64,000 bases of DNA, taken from the NCBI RefSeq assembly GCF_000767465.1, contig NZ_CP009291.1, positions 2,646,501 through 2,710,500 of the forward strand, given 5' to 3'. Origin of the DNA: Novosphingobium pentaromativorans US6-1. Lineage in GTDB: Bacteria; Pseudomonadota; Alphaproteobacteria; Sphingomonadales; Sphingomonadaceae. The notes under the pieces were generated by a model. The model made no database searches. It saw nothing but the letters and a program-made list of their open reading frames with translations, and was not told where the DNA came from. Positions 44,345 to 53,025 of the stretch are shown here, in pieces. Numbering within the stretch: position 1 is the first letter of the stretch; each line of letters opens with the position of its first letter. Position numbers and translations under genes: made by a program.

Positions 44345-45133
44345 ATGACGGAAACGACCGAACTTTCGCAGGATCAGAGCTCCAGTGCGGCGGCGGCAGC
44401 AGTTGCCGAACGCGGCGGGCTCGAAGTCATCTCCATCGCCAAGAGCTACGACAAGCGTGCGGTCCTTACCGACATCTCGCTTTCGGTGGCGAAAGGCGAA
44501 GTGCTGGGCCTGCTCGGCCCCAATGGCGCGGGCAAGACCACCTGCTTTTATTCGATCATGGGGCTGGTGCGTCCGGATTCGGGCCGCATCCTGATGGACG
44601 GCGTCGACGTCACCCGCCTGCCGATGTACCGCCGCGCGATTCTCGGCCTGGGCTACCTGCCGCAGGAAACCTCGATCTTCCGGGGCATGACGGTGGAGCA
44701 GAACATCAGCGCCGTGCTGGAACTCAACGAGCCGGACAGGGCCGTGCGCGACGAGGAACTGGAGCGCCTGCTCGACGAATTCGGCCTGACCCGCCTGCGG
44801 TCGAGCCCGGCCATGGCGCTCTCGGGCGGCGAGCGCCGTCGCTGCGAAATTGCCCGGGCCCTGGCTGCGAAGCCGTCGATCATGCTGCTGGACGAGCCTT
44901 TCGCAGGCATCGACCCGCTTTCGATCGCGGACATCCGCGATCTCGTAAGGGACCTCAAGACGCGCGGGATCGGCGTTCTCATCACCGACCACAACGTGCG
45001 CGAAACGCTCGACATCGTCGATCGCGCCTGCATCATCTACGGCGGGCAGGTGCTCTTCGCGGGCAGCCCCGAAGCGCTGGTGGCCGACGAGAATGTGCGC
45101 AGGCTCTATCTCGGCGAGGGTTTCACGCTGTGA
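44345..45133 (+). CDS. lptB: LPS export ABC transporter ATP-binding protein
   Basis: 262 residues. LptB powers lipopolysaccharide extraction by LptFG. Walker A is GPNGAGKTT (about residues 57-65), the LptB-specific YLPQETSIFRGMTVEQNI follows, the signature is LSGGERRR and Walker B IMLLDEPFAGIDP. A variable 25-residue N-terminus is extra. It sits directly upstream of rpoN, a conserved order in proteobacteria; lptC and lptA are not on its upstream side here. Confidence 0.95.
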   Translation: MTETTELSQDQSSSAAAAAVAERGGLEVISIAKSYDKRAVLTDISLSVAKGEVLGLLGPNGAGKTTCFYSIMGLVRPDSGRILMDGVDVTRLPMYRRAILGLGYLPQETSIFRGMTVEQNISAVLELNEPDRAVRDEELERLLDEFGLTRLRSSPAMALSGGERRRCEIARALAAKPSIMLLDEPFAGIDPLSIADIRDLVRDLKTRGIGVLITDHNVRETLDIVDRACIIYGGQVLFAGSPEALVADENVRRLYLGEGFTL

Positions 45134-45159
45134 GGCCTGACGTCCAGGGATACTGACGC

Positions 45160-46686
45160 ATGGCGCTGGGGCCCCGGCTAGACCTGAGGCAAAGCCAGTC
45201 GCTGGTCATGACGCCGCAGCTCCAGCAGGCGATCAAGCTGCTGGCGCTGTCCAATCTCGAAGTCGAAACCTTCATTGGCGAGGCGCTCGACGCCAATCCC
45301 CTGCTCGATGTCGGTGCGGAACCGGCACCTCCTCCGGTCGAAGCCGTGGAAATGCCCGAGGAAGCCCGGCGCACGACGCTTGAAGGTTCTCCGGTCGACC
45401 AGTTGATCGGCGAAGGCCGGGCAAGCGACGACCGGCCGCTCGACATCGACGCCGGATCGCTGGACCGGGACCGCGATACCGGTGACGGCGAACTGGCAGG
45501 CAATTCGACCAGCGGCACTGCCGACAACTGGGCCAGCGAATTCCGCATGGCCGGCGGCGAGGCCGGGCCCGGTATCGAGGACCATGCCGGGGGTGCAGCG
45601 TCGCTTGCCGAGCACCTGCAGGCGCAAGTGGGGTCCGAGGCGTTCAATCCCGTCGAGGCGGGCATCGCGCGCTACATCATCGGCCTGCTCGACGATGCCG
45701 GTTATCTCCATGCCGGCCTTGCCGAACTGGCAGCCGATCTCGGTGTGTCCGAGGATGCGGTCGAGGATGCGCTGCTCCTCGTCCAGTCGCTTGATCCTAC
45801 TGGTGTAGGTGCTCGCTCACTGTCGGAGTGCATCGCCCTGCAGGCGCGCGAGGCGGACCGCTACGATCCGTGCATGGCGCGCCTGATCGATAATCTCGAC
45901 CTTGTCGCCAAGGGGGAACTGGCTCGCCTCAAGCGCATGTGCGGCGTGGACGACGAGGATTTCGCCGACATGCTGGCCGAACTGCGCAGCTACGACCCCA
46001 AGCCGGGCGCGCGTTTCGGCGGGGAGGCAAGCGGGGCCGTCACGCCCGACATCCTCGTGACTCCGCGCAGCGACGGCGGCTGGGACATCGCGCTCAACCA
46101 GGCGACGCTGCCGCGCCTGATCGTCAATCGCGGCTATTACGTCGAGCTCAAGGGCACTTGCGAGGACAAGACCTCGCGAGCGTGGCTTTCCGAAAAGCTC
46201 GCCGATGCCAACTGGCTGATCAAGGCGCTCGACCAGCGGCAGAAGACGATCCTCAAGGTGGCGAGCGAACTGGTGAAGCAGCAGGACGGCTTCTTCCGGC
46301 ACGGCGTCTCCCAGCTCAAGCCGCTGACCCTGCGCGCGGTGGCCGAAGCGATCGGCATGCATGAATCGACCGTCAGCCGCGTGACTTCGAACAAGTTCCT
46401 CAACTGTCCGCGCGGAACTTACGAGTTGAAGTATTTCTTCAGCTCGGGCGTCAGCGGCGCGGGCGGCGAGGGTGCGGCCTCGGCAGAGGCCGTGAAGGCC
46501 GCAATCAGGCAGTTGATCGACGCCGAGGATCCCAAGGCGATCCTGTCCGACGATGCCTTGGTCGAGCTGCTCAACGGCAAGGGTTTTGCGCTGGCGAGAC
46601 GCACGGTCGCAAAGTACCGGGAGGCGATCGGGCTGGGAAGTTCAGTTCAGCGCCGACGTCAGAAGGCTCTTGCTGCAGCGCGGTAA
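45160..46686 (+). CDS. rpoN: RNA polymerase sigma-54 factor
   Basis: 508 residues. It directs transcription from GG/GC (-24/-12) promoters with enhancer-binding activators. Region I (QSQSLVMTPQLQQAIKLLALS) is followed by the acidic Region II (about residues 45-130), the core-binding domain, the helix-turn-helix AVAEAIGMHESTVSRV and the RpoN box ARRTVAKYRE. It follows lptB by 26 bases. The large flagellar set in the window is a plausible target, but no clear -24/-12 site was found before most of its genes. Confidence 0.96.
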   Translation: MALGPRLDLRQSQSLVMTPQLQQAIKLLALSNLEVETFIGEALDANPLLDVGAEPAPPPVEAVEMPEEARRTTLEGSPVDQLIGEGRASDDRPLDIDAGSLDRDRDTGDGELAGNSTSGTADNWASEFRMAGGEAGPGIEDHAGGAASLAEHLQAQVGSEAFNPVEAGIARYIIGLLDDAGYLHAGLAELAADLGVSEDAVEDALLLVQSLDPTGVGARSLSECIALQAREADRYDPCMARLIDNLDLVAKGELARLKRMCGVDDEDFADMLAELRSYDPKPGARFGGEASGAVTPDILVTPRSDGGWDIALNQATLPRLIVNRGYYVELKGTCEDKTSRAWLSEKLADANWLIKALDQRQKTILKVASELVKQQDGFFRHGVSQLKPLTLRAVAEAIGMHESTVSRVTSNKFLNCPRGTYELKYFFSSGVSGAGGEGAASAEAVKAAIRQLIDAEDPKAILSDDALVELLNGKGFALARRTVAKYREAIGLGSSVQRRRQKALAAAR

Positions 46687-47528
46687 GTAATGAGCAAGAT
46701 GATATTGAGTATCTTCTGCATGTTGCTTGTCTAGGTTAGTAAAAAATTATACGCAAATTCCCATAGCGTGGTAAACTCATCGTCTATCAGCTGTGCCGGG
46801 CATGCGGAAGGTGGGAGCAGCCTGGCCACTGGAAGAAGGCGCTGACCATGTCCTGTATTGATCCCAAGCCGGGAGCAGATCGGTTGACAAAGGGCGGCGC
46901 CGTGGCCGCGCTCGCCCGGCACGGTGCATGGGCCAGCGGCGATGCGCGGCACGCTTTCTTCGGTTGGCTGTTGGCGCAGCGACCGCAGGCACTTTCGGTA
47001 TCGGACAATAACAAGAGCTGTAGGGTAGCACCTGTCGAGGCACGAGTTGACAGGTCAATCCTGGGGGCGCCCTGAAAAGGGTGGCTCCGCCGGGGCGACA
47101 TGTTCCGCACTCAGGTCGCTCCGGCACAGGTTGTCAGGGAGGAACGCCTTGCGATCGCCTCCGATCGCATAGACCCGCATTGGCGGGTCGACCGGCCCTT
47201 CTCGATCTTGTCGGCACCCCTACCGGCATCGTCGGGAAGGGCCATCTCGTTGCATCTCGGAAAAGTGGCGGCAGCCGTGTTGGGGATGGGCTCGAAGTAT
47301 GCGGGCCCGGCTGCCGCCTTAGTCTGCGAGTGAATCCGGATGGAAGGGGGAGACCGAAGGTCGCATGCAAGCCTCACACTGGCTTCCGGTCGCATCCGAA
47401 AGCGGGGTCGCACGCTCCGGACAAGAACCTGTTAACCCTGACTGGAGGTTGAGCGCAGTGACCTAGACCACAGGGGCCTTGTGACTTTTACCACAATGCC
47501 GCGATGGGATCGTTGCGTTGCTGGCTGG
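46687..47528. other. 842-bp gap between rpoN and a Crp-family gene
   Basis: The first 100 bases are AT-rich compared with the rest. A weak open frame (46848-47075, plus) encodes 75 residues without recognisable features. Hairpins around 47060-47100 and a Crp-like site at 47479-47496 are visible. I recognise no gene; a small RNA or decayed gene is possible. Confidence 0.4.
47479..47496. promoter_or_regulatory. Crp-like binding site
   Basis: TTGTGACTTTTACCACAA has TGTGA-N6-CCACA, one base away from the Crp consensus TGTGA-N6-TCACA, in an otherwise symmetrical TTGTG/CACAA frame. It is 33 bases beyond the stop of the Crp-family gene. Its target, if any, would be a leftward transcript in the gap. 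Confidence 0.4.
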
Positions 47529-48257
47529 TCAGGTCGTGCCGCGGCCGATTCCGGCCTGGTTGGCCCGCTGGATCAGTTCGACGTCCCCGGCAGCGGCGCG
47601 CACGATTTCCGCCAGTCGGGCAATGTCGCAGACGATCAGCTTGCGCCCGGAACTGGATGTGATGCCCTGTTCGGCAAGGTAGCGCAGTTCGCGGGTCACT
47701 GCCTCGCGGTGTGTGCCGATGCGGTTGGCCAGCTCGGCATGAGTGGGCGAAGGCGTGATCGTCGCCTCGTTACCCTTAAAGCCGGTATCGAGGCAGAAGC
47801 GCAGCAGTTCGCAGTGCAGGCGGCTGCGCACGGCAAGGGCATTGAGCTCGAAGATCCGCTCGTTGAGCTGGCGCAGCATGCGCACGAGGCGGCGGGTCAG
47901 CCACTCCGCCGATTCCGGATGCGCGAACGCGGCTTCGCGAAAGGCCGCCCCGGGAATACGCGCCAGACTTGCCTTGGTAGTGGCCATGACCGTTGCCGAG
48001 CGCGGCTGGTCGTCAAGCGCGGCGAATTCCCCCACGAGTGCGCCCGGACCGGCATCGCTGAGCGTGATCTCGCGTCCGTTCTGCGAGAGCAGTTCAATCC
48101 GCAGCGTGCCTTCGAGGATGACGAAGACGTCGCTCGTCTCGTCCTGGTGGCCCATGACCGTCTGCCCGGCCTTGAACTGCGCCAGGCGTGCAAGCGGCGC
48201 AACGGCTTCGGCAAGTGGCGCGGGAAGGTGACGGTCCAGATCGGACAATTGCGGCAT
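47529..48257 (-). CDS. Crp/Fnr-family transcriptional regulator
   Basis: 242 residues. The N-terminal cyclic-nucleotide-like domain is visible (HQDETSDVFVILEGTLRIEL, GPGALVGEFAALDDQPRSATV), and the C-terminal winged helix has THAELANRIGTHREAVTRELRYL. The R-E-x-V-x-R pattern in the recognition helix matches E. coli Crp and predicts TGTGA half-sites. There is no Fnr-type cysteine cluster. The binding pocket residues cannot decide cAMP. It is divergent from the DmeR-type gene. Confidence 0.9.
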   Translation of the reverse strand: MPQLSDLDRHLPAPLAEAVAPLARLAQFKAGQTVMGHQDETSDVFVILEGTLRIELLSQNGREITLSDAGPGALVGEFAALDDQPRSATVMATTKASLARIPGAAFREAAFAHPESAEWLTRRLVRMLRQLNERIFELNALAVRSRLHCELLRFCLDTGFKGNEATITPSPTHAELANRIGTHREAVTRELRYLAEQGITSSSGRKLIVCDIARLAEIVRAAAGDVELIQRANQAGIGRGTT

Positions 48258-48415
48258 CGATGACCCCAGTTCACATGGCGAGCCGCTACACCGCCGAGCC
48301 ACGGCGGACCCTGCATCGACCCCGAATTGCCCGGCATAATGCCCAAGCCATGCCCGCCTGTCGACTTGGCCAGTGCGGGCGCGCTCGATGGATCGTCTTG
48401 CCGGATAAGTGGCTT

Positions 48416-48437
48416 ATAGGATAGGGGGGTATCCTAT
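48416..48437 (+). promoter_or_regulatory. operator of the RcnR/DmeR-type regulator
   Basis: ATAGGATA-GGGGGG-TATCCTAT is a perfect inverted repeat around a G6 tract, the structure of RcnR/FrmR-family operators. It overlaps the ATG at 48436, so binding would block transcription initiation and/or cover the start region. Confidence 0.8.
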
Positions 48438-48711
48438 GGGACACCTCTCCGCCAACAACGACGCCCTTGTCTTGCGCGTGCGCCGGCTCGTCGGTCAGCT
48501 CCAGGCCGTGGAGCGCGCGCTGGTCGGTGGCGAGGACTGTACCAAGACCCTGCATCTGGCCGCCGCCGTGCGCGGCGCGCTGAACGGTCTCATCGACGAA
48601 CTGATCGAGGCGCACATGAAGGAACATGTCGCCGCGCCCCAACTCTCGCAGGAAGAGCGCGAAGCCGGGGCCGAGGCCCTGCTGGCGGCGATCCGGCGCT
48701 ACGCGAAATAG
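48436..48711 (+). CDS. dmeR: RcnR/DmeR-type Ni/Co-responsive repressor
   Basis: 91 residues of the CsoR/RcnR (DUF156) family. It is a four-helix, DNA-binding metal sensor. The metal set of RcnR is complete: His3, Cys35 (GGEDC), His60 and His64 (EAHMKEH), the Ni/Co fingerprint that distinguishes RcnR/DmeR from Cu-sensing CsoR (which uses two Cys). The operator lies over its own start. The gene is followed after 14 bases by a CDF exporter, the dmeR-dmeF layout known from rhizobia. Confidence 0.9.
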   Translation: MGHLSANNDALVLRVRRLVGQLQAVERALVGGEDCTKTLHLAAAVRGALNGLIDELIEAHMKEHVAAPQLSQEEREAGAEALLAAIRRYAK

Positions 48712-48725
48712 AAAGACGGCCGAAG

Positions 48726-49703
48726 ATGGCGAGCCAGCCTGAAATAGACCACTTCATCCACGACCACGATTTCCTTGGCGCGTCGCACGATGCCAATGCG
48801 CGCCGCACGCTATGGGTCGTGGCCCTGACCGCCGTCATGATGGCGGGCGAGATCGTGGCCGGATATCTGACCGGATCGATGGCCCTGCTTGCGGACGGTT
48901 TTCACATGGCGACCCACGCCGGCGCGCTGAGCGTTGCGGCGATGGCCTATGCCTATGCCAAACGGCACAAGCGCAACCCGGCTTTCAGCTTCGGGACCGG
49001 AAAGGTGGGCGATCTGGCCGGCTTCGCATCGGCGCTGGTGCTGGCCATGTTTGCACTGGGTATCGGTTTCGAATCCTTCATGCGCTTGCTTAGCCCGGTA
49101 CGCGTTGCCTTCGGCGAAGCGACCGTGATCGCGATCATCGGCCTGGCCGTGAACGTCGTCAGTGCCCTGCTGCTTTCGGGCCATCACCATCATGGCCACG
49201 ATCATCACCACGGGCATCACCACGGGCACCACCATGGGCACGATCACGACCACGGGCATCGTCAGGGGCATCATCATGGCCACGGGCACGGGGACAACAA
49301 TCTGCGTTCGGCCTATATGCACGTCCTTGCCGATGCGCTGACTTCGGTGCTTGCCATCGCCGCCTTGCTGTCCGGGCGCTATCTCGGTTGGGTCTGGCTC
49401 GATCCGGTTATGGGCCTCGTCGGCGCGCTGGTGATCGCCCGCTGGTCCTGGACGCTCATGCGCGACACCGCCTCCGTCCTGCTGGATCGTACCGATGACC
49501 ATGTTGCGGCAGAAGTGCGCGAACTGTTGGAGGCTCCGGGCGATGCGGTGATCTGCGACCTGCATGTCTGGCGCGTCGGACCCGAGGCCCACGCTGCCAT
49601 CGTCGGTGTCTCCGTTCACGAGGAACGGGTCGATACCGCGGAACTGCGCCGGCGCCTGCGGCCGGTTCACGAATTGCAGCACATCACCATCGAGCGGTAC
49701 TGA
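48726..49703 (+). CDS. dmeF: CDF metal-cation exporter with long His-rich loop
   Basis: 325 residues with six transmembrane segments. The CDF transport motifs are LLADGFHMATHAG (after TM2) and HVLADALTSVLA (TM5), with the C-terminal cytoplasmic domain ending HELQHITIE. Between TM4 and TM5 a loop of about 40 residues (152-190) contains over twenty histidines in HHHGH/GHDH repeats. With the upstream Ni/Co sensor this is most likely a cobalt/nickel efflux pump of the DmeF type. Confidence 0.93.
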   Translation: MASQPEIDHFIHDHDFLGASHDANARRTLWVVALTAVMMAGEIVAGYLTGSMALLADGFHMATHAGALSVAAMAYAYAKRHKRNPAFSFGTGKVGDLAGFASALVLAMFALGIGFESFMRLLSPVRVAFGEATVIAIIGLAVNVVSALLLSGHHHHGHDHHHGHHHGHHHGHDHDHGHRQGHHHGHGHGDNNLRSAYMHVLADALTSVLAIAALLSGRYLGWVWLDPVMGLVGALVIARWSWTLMRDTASVLLDRTDDHVAAEVRELLEAPGDAVICDLHVWRVGPEAHAAIVGVSVHEERVDTAELRRRLRPVHELQHITIERY

Positions 49704-49751
49704 GCCCGCGCGGCACTAAGCCCGATCGGCAAGACGCGGCGTGCGATGGCC

Positions 49752-50318
49752 TCAAGTGGGCGGGCAGTCCTTCTTGCCGTTGCCATTCTTGCATCCGGGC
49801 GGCACGGTTACCCCGCCGGATGTACTGCCCCCCGAGGAACTACCGTTACCACCGCCCGAGGAACTGCCGTTGCCGCCGCCCGTGCTCGTGCCGCCACTGG
49901 TCGTGGTCGTGCCTCCGGATGTGCTGCTGGTGCTGGATGTGGTGGTCCCGCCAGACGTGTCGCCAGAGGTCGATCCTCCTGTAGTGGATCCACCGGTGGT
50001 CGAACCCCCGGTTGTCGTGCCCCCGCCGGACGAACTTGAGCCGCCCGAACTGCTGCCTCCGCTCGAACTTCCCGACGAAGTGCCGCCCGATGAGGTGCCG
50101 CCCGATGAAGTTCCGCCCGATCCGCCAGAGGAGCCGCCGCCTGAGGAACTGCTGTCACCGCTGGCTATCGAATGGGCGCCGTCGGCCATGGCAAAGTTGA
50201 TTGAGCCGCTCAGGGCCAGCGCGGCGATGGCGATGCCGCCGCCGGCCATCGCCAGCAGAAGGGCGTACTCGGCCGCAGAGCTGGCCGTTCGGTCGCGTAG
50301 AAAGCGTAAGATCATCAT
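49752..50318 (-). CDS. Flp-like type IVb pilin with long Ser/Gly/Thr tail
   Basis: 188 residues. The first 45 resemble a Flp/Fap prepilin: a basic end FLRDRTASS, then AAEYALLLAMAGGGIAIAALA. From about residue 53 to 165 the protein is nearly pure Ser, Gly and Thr in short repeats (GGTSSGG, GSTTGGS), and it ends with a cysteine-flanked VPPGCKNGNGKKDCPP. Normal Flp pilins have 50-60 residues and no such tail. No tad or cpa genes are in the window. The opposite strand is an open proline-rich frame, judged a shadow. Confidence 0.8.
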   Translation of the reverse strand: MMILRFLRDRTASSAAEYALLLAMAGGGIAIAALALSGSINFAMADGAHSIASGDSSSSGGGSSGGSGGTSSGGTSSGGTSSGSSSGGSSSGGSSSSGGGTTTGGSTTGGSTTGGSTSGDTSGGTTTSSTSSTSGGTTTTSGGTSTGGGNGSSSGGGNGSSSGGSTSGGVTVPPGCKNGNGKKDCPPT

Positions 50319-50575
50319 GGCCCCGTCAAACGAGCGGCAAGCGGGCGGTTCGCCGAAAACCTCCGCTTGCCTGTCTTCAACATGATGCGAAACCGCTGCA
50401 CATGCTCTGACTAACTTGTATGAGTGCGCCCATTTTAACTTATCTCTTTATTTCATATAATTAGATAGAAATTTCTGGGCAGGTGGTACCCCTTTTGAAG
50501 TATACCGGATGGCACCGGCCCAAGGATTTGCACCTCCGGCTTGTGCAAGCGATGCTGCAAGCCTAGCAACCGCCC

Positions 50576-51736
50576 ATGGTTGCAAAAGTCGAACCCTTTC
50601 ACGCCATGTCGATCGGCCGTCTCGCCTACGAGCTTGCCGAAGGCGGCCGCGACGTCATCCACATGGAATACGGGCAGCCTTCCACCGGCGCACCGGCCGC
50701 GGCCATCGCAAAGGCGCACGAAGTGCTCGACAGCGAGCCCGGCGGATACTGGGAAAACATCGCCCTGCTTGAGCGCATCGCCCGCCATTACGACGAGGCC
50801 TATGGCGTCAAGCTGGACCGGGAGCAGGTGATCCTGACCTGCGGAGCTTCTCCTGCCTTCGTCCTGGCGCTCACCAGCCTGTTCGAGCCTGGCGCGCGTG
50901 TCGCCCTCGCGAGGCCGGGATACGTTGCCTACCGCAATACCCTGAAGACGCTCTATCTGGAGCCGGTCGAAGTCGCCTGCGGGCCGACCGAGCGCTACCA
51001 GATCACGGCAGCCGCGCTCGATGCCCTGGACCCTGTGCCGGATGGCCTGATCGTCGCCAGCCCGGCCAATCCGACCGGCACGATCATTGCGCCCGAGGAA
51101 CTTGCGGCAATAGCAAAAGTCTGTCGCCGCAAGGGCATCCGGATCGTTTCGGACGAGATCTATCACGGTCTGAGCTACACCCAGGCCGCGCAGTCGATGC
51201 TGCAATATGCGCCCGATGCCGTGGTCGTGAACAGCTTCTCCAAGTACTACTCGATGGCCGGATGGCGCCTCGGCTGGCTGCTCGTTCCGCCCGATCTGGT
51301 CGATGCGGCGCGCGCGCGCATGTCCAACCTGTTCCTGACGCCCTCGGTCCTCGCCCAGCATGCAGGGCTGGTCGCCTTCGACTGCCGGGAGGAACTGGCA
51401 GGCCATGTCGAGGTCTATGCCCGTAACCGTGAGCTGCTCTTGGCCGCGCTGCCGCGCCTGGGATTGCAAAAGATCGCACCTCCCGATGGGGCTTTCTACA
51501 TCTATGCCGATGTCAGCCACCTGACTGACGATTGCCTGGCCCTTTGCCAGCAACTGCTCCGCGATACCGGCGTCGCGACGGCGCCGGGCATCGATTTCGA
51601 TCCGGTCGACGGGCACCGCTTCATGCGCTTCAGTTTCGCTGTGTCCACTGCGCTGGTCGAGGAAGCGATCGAACGCATGGTGCCTTGGTTCGAAGAGCGC
51701 GCCCACACTGCCAACGCCAAAACGACTGCACGCTGA
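50576..51736 (+). CDS. class I/II pyridoxal-phosphate aminotransferase
   Basis: 386 residues. Fold type I: ILTCGASPAFVLALTSLF (cofactor loop), SPANPTGTII (Asn/Pro/Thr block), VSDEIYHGLSY (Asp/Tyr) and the Schiff-base lysine in SFSKYYSMAGWRLGWL with the phosphate-binding Arg. C-terminal RFSFAVST has the carboxylate-binding Arg. It belongs to the aspartate/tyrosine-type aminotransferases; the substrate cannot be read. It stands alone between the pilin gene and the flagellar region. Confidence 0.92.
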   Translation: MVAKVEPFHAMSIGRLAYELAEGGRDVIHMEYGQPSTGAPAAAIAKAHEVLDSEPGGYWENIALLERIARHYDEAYGVKLDREQVILTCGASPAFVLALTSLFEPGARVALARPGYVAYRNTLKTLYLEPVEVACGPTERYQITAAALDALDPVPDGLIVASPANPTGTIIAPEELAAIAKVCRRKGIRIVSDEIYHGLSYTQAAQSMLQYAPDAVVVNSFSKYYSMAGWRLGWLLVPPDLVDAARARMSNLFLTPSVLAQHAGLVAFDCREELAGHVEVYARNRELLLAALPRLGLQKIAPPDGAFYIYADVSHLTDDCLALCQQLLRDTGVATAPGIDFDPVDGHRFMRFSFAVSTALVEEAIERMVPWFEERAHTANAKTTAR

Positions 51737-51923
51737 GCGATGCGCCGGGAGACGCATTGATCGTTTCTGGCGGATCTGCATGTCTGAATCCGCGCTTCAC
51801 CTTGTGCAGTCATGCTGTAGCAAGGTGGGACGGCGCCTTATGTTGCGCGGAATCTGCGGATTGACAGGTGAACTTGCATGTCGTCTGGCGGGTGTGGGGC
51901 GATGGCAAAACGGGTCGGGCAAC

Positions 51924-52361
51924 GTGATTGAGCGAACAACGGATTGGGAAGTCTGGACGGCCAGACTTCGAGATTTCCTGAACGATTGCGTCGGCAGCGA
52001 CGCGGAAGAGGAAGGCGATCGCATTCGCGAGGCCGGTCTTCTGCTCCAGGGAACGCCGCTGGCACTCAAGCACGAACTCGATTTTCCGGTAGTCGAGGCG
52101 ATGCTGGCCTGCGGAGCGGCGGAAAGCGCCGTGCTTGCAATTCTTGGCCCCGAGGTCGCCTTCATGCTCTCACGCGGGGGGAGCGGCTCCTGCCTTGCAA
52201 CCGTGGTCATGGACGACGAATCCGAGGAAATGATTTCCGAAGGAGCGACCGTCGCCCTGGCCCTGTTGGCGGCGCATGTTTCCCTGCTGCTCGCGCGGCT
52301 GGATTTCGACCGGCAAGACCTGGAAGCCTTTGAAGTGCCGCCCGCCGCGCGCCTTCACTGA
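51924..52361 (+). CDS. protein of unknown function next to flagellar genes
   Basis: About 145 residues from a GTG at 51924; starts at ATG 51840 or ATG 51780 are also possible. The sequence is acidic, with a helical N-terminal half (DWEVWTARLRDFLNDCVG, EEEGDRIREAGLLL) and a C-terminal helix ATVALALLAAHVSLLLARLDF. I do not recognise a family. It converges on the response-regulator gene, 23 bases apart. Confidence 0.55.
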   Translation: MIERTTDWEVWTARLRDFLNDCVGSDAEEEGDRIREAGLLLQGTPLALKHELDFPVVEAMLACGAAESAVLAILGPEVAFMLSRGGSGSCLATVVMDDESEEMISEGATVALALLAAHVSLLLARLDFDRQDLEAFEVPPAARLH

Positions 52362-52384
52362 GCGGCTGCCAAAGGGGCTTTGCG

Positions 52385-52987
52385 TCACTTGATCAGGGCC
52401 GCCTCGATCGCAATGCGAATGGCGTCCGAGGTATGGCTGGCCCCGAGTTTTGTAAGCATGTTGGCGCGGTGAATCTCAACCGTGCGCGGACTGATCGAGA
52501 GCCTTTCACCTATCAGCCGGTTGGACAGGCCGCTTGCCACGCCGCCCAACACTTCCCTTTCGCGGCGGCTGAGCCGGTCGATCCGGGCCCGGGCCATAAC
52601 TTCGCGCAGCTTGGCGTGGCCGAAGGCGTCCGTGCGGCGGATCGCGCGCTGGAGCGAGGCGTTCAGTTCCTCTGCCGTGATCGGCCAGCCGACATAGTCG
52701 ATCGCCCCGTCGAGTACGGCCTGCACGATGCGCGGCGGTGAGGGATATTCGCTGAAGGCGATAATGGGAAACCATTCGCCGTGCCTGGCCATCTGTTCGA
52801 TCAGGCTGGAAATCGCCCCGGCCTGCTCATGCAGCAGGACGACACCTGAGCTGGGCCAGGCCGCGCCGAGTTCGGAAATGTTTTCGAAAGGCTCGACATG
52901 AATCTGGTTCGTCGCAAGGGCATGGCTGATCGCGGCACGCCGGCGGGTATCGCCGTCTATCAGGATCAGGTTGGAAATGCGTTCCAC
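52385..52987 (-). CDS. receiver-LuxR response regulator with degenerate receiver
   Basis: 200 residues. The C-terminal LuxR/FixJ helix-turn-helix is complete: LSRREREVLGGVASGLSNRLIGERLSISPRTVEIHRANMLTKLGA. The receiver-like half keeps the first acidic patch (LIDGDTRRR) and overall layout, but the phosphoacceptor position reads VVLLHEQ (His, not Asp) and the usual K-P near the end is W-P (YVGWPITAEEL). It may respond without phosphorylation. It is the last gene after fliD-fliS and may regulate flagellin or late flagellar genes (inference). Confidence 0.85.
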   Translation of the reverse strand: MERISNLILIDGDTRRRAAISHALATNQIHVEPFENISELGAAWPSSGVVLLHEQAGAISSLIEQMARHGEWFPIIAFSEYPSPPRIVQAVLDGAIDYVGWPITAEELNASLQRAIRRTDAFGHAKLREVMARARIDRLSRREREVLGGVASGLSNRLIGERLSISPRTVEIHRANMLTKLGASHTSDAIRIAIEAALIK

Positions 52988-53025
52988 TGCTCTCTCCCCA
53001 CAGGATTACCCTTAGGGAATTACGC

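Noticed and set aside
46848..47075. 75-codon plus-strand frame with a weak AAGG site
   Set aside because: No recognised motif and only moderate start context; mentioned under the gap but not called as a gene.
49181..49295. CAC/CAT-rich tandem repeat as a CRISPR or microsatellite
   Set aside because: It is the coding sequence of the His-rich loop in the CDF exporter, in frame and without spacers.
49741..50385. Proline-rich plus-strand frame (PPDEVPPDEV-type repeats)
   Set aside because: The minus strand has a pilin-like N-terminus and a plausible C-terminus. The Pro-rich frame is the mirror of Ser/Gly codons and has no signal or domain.
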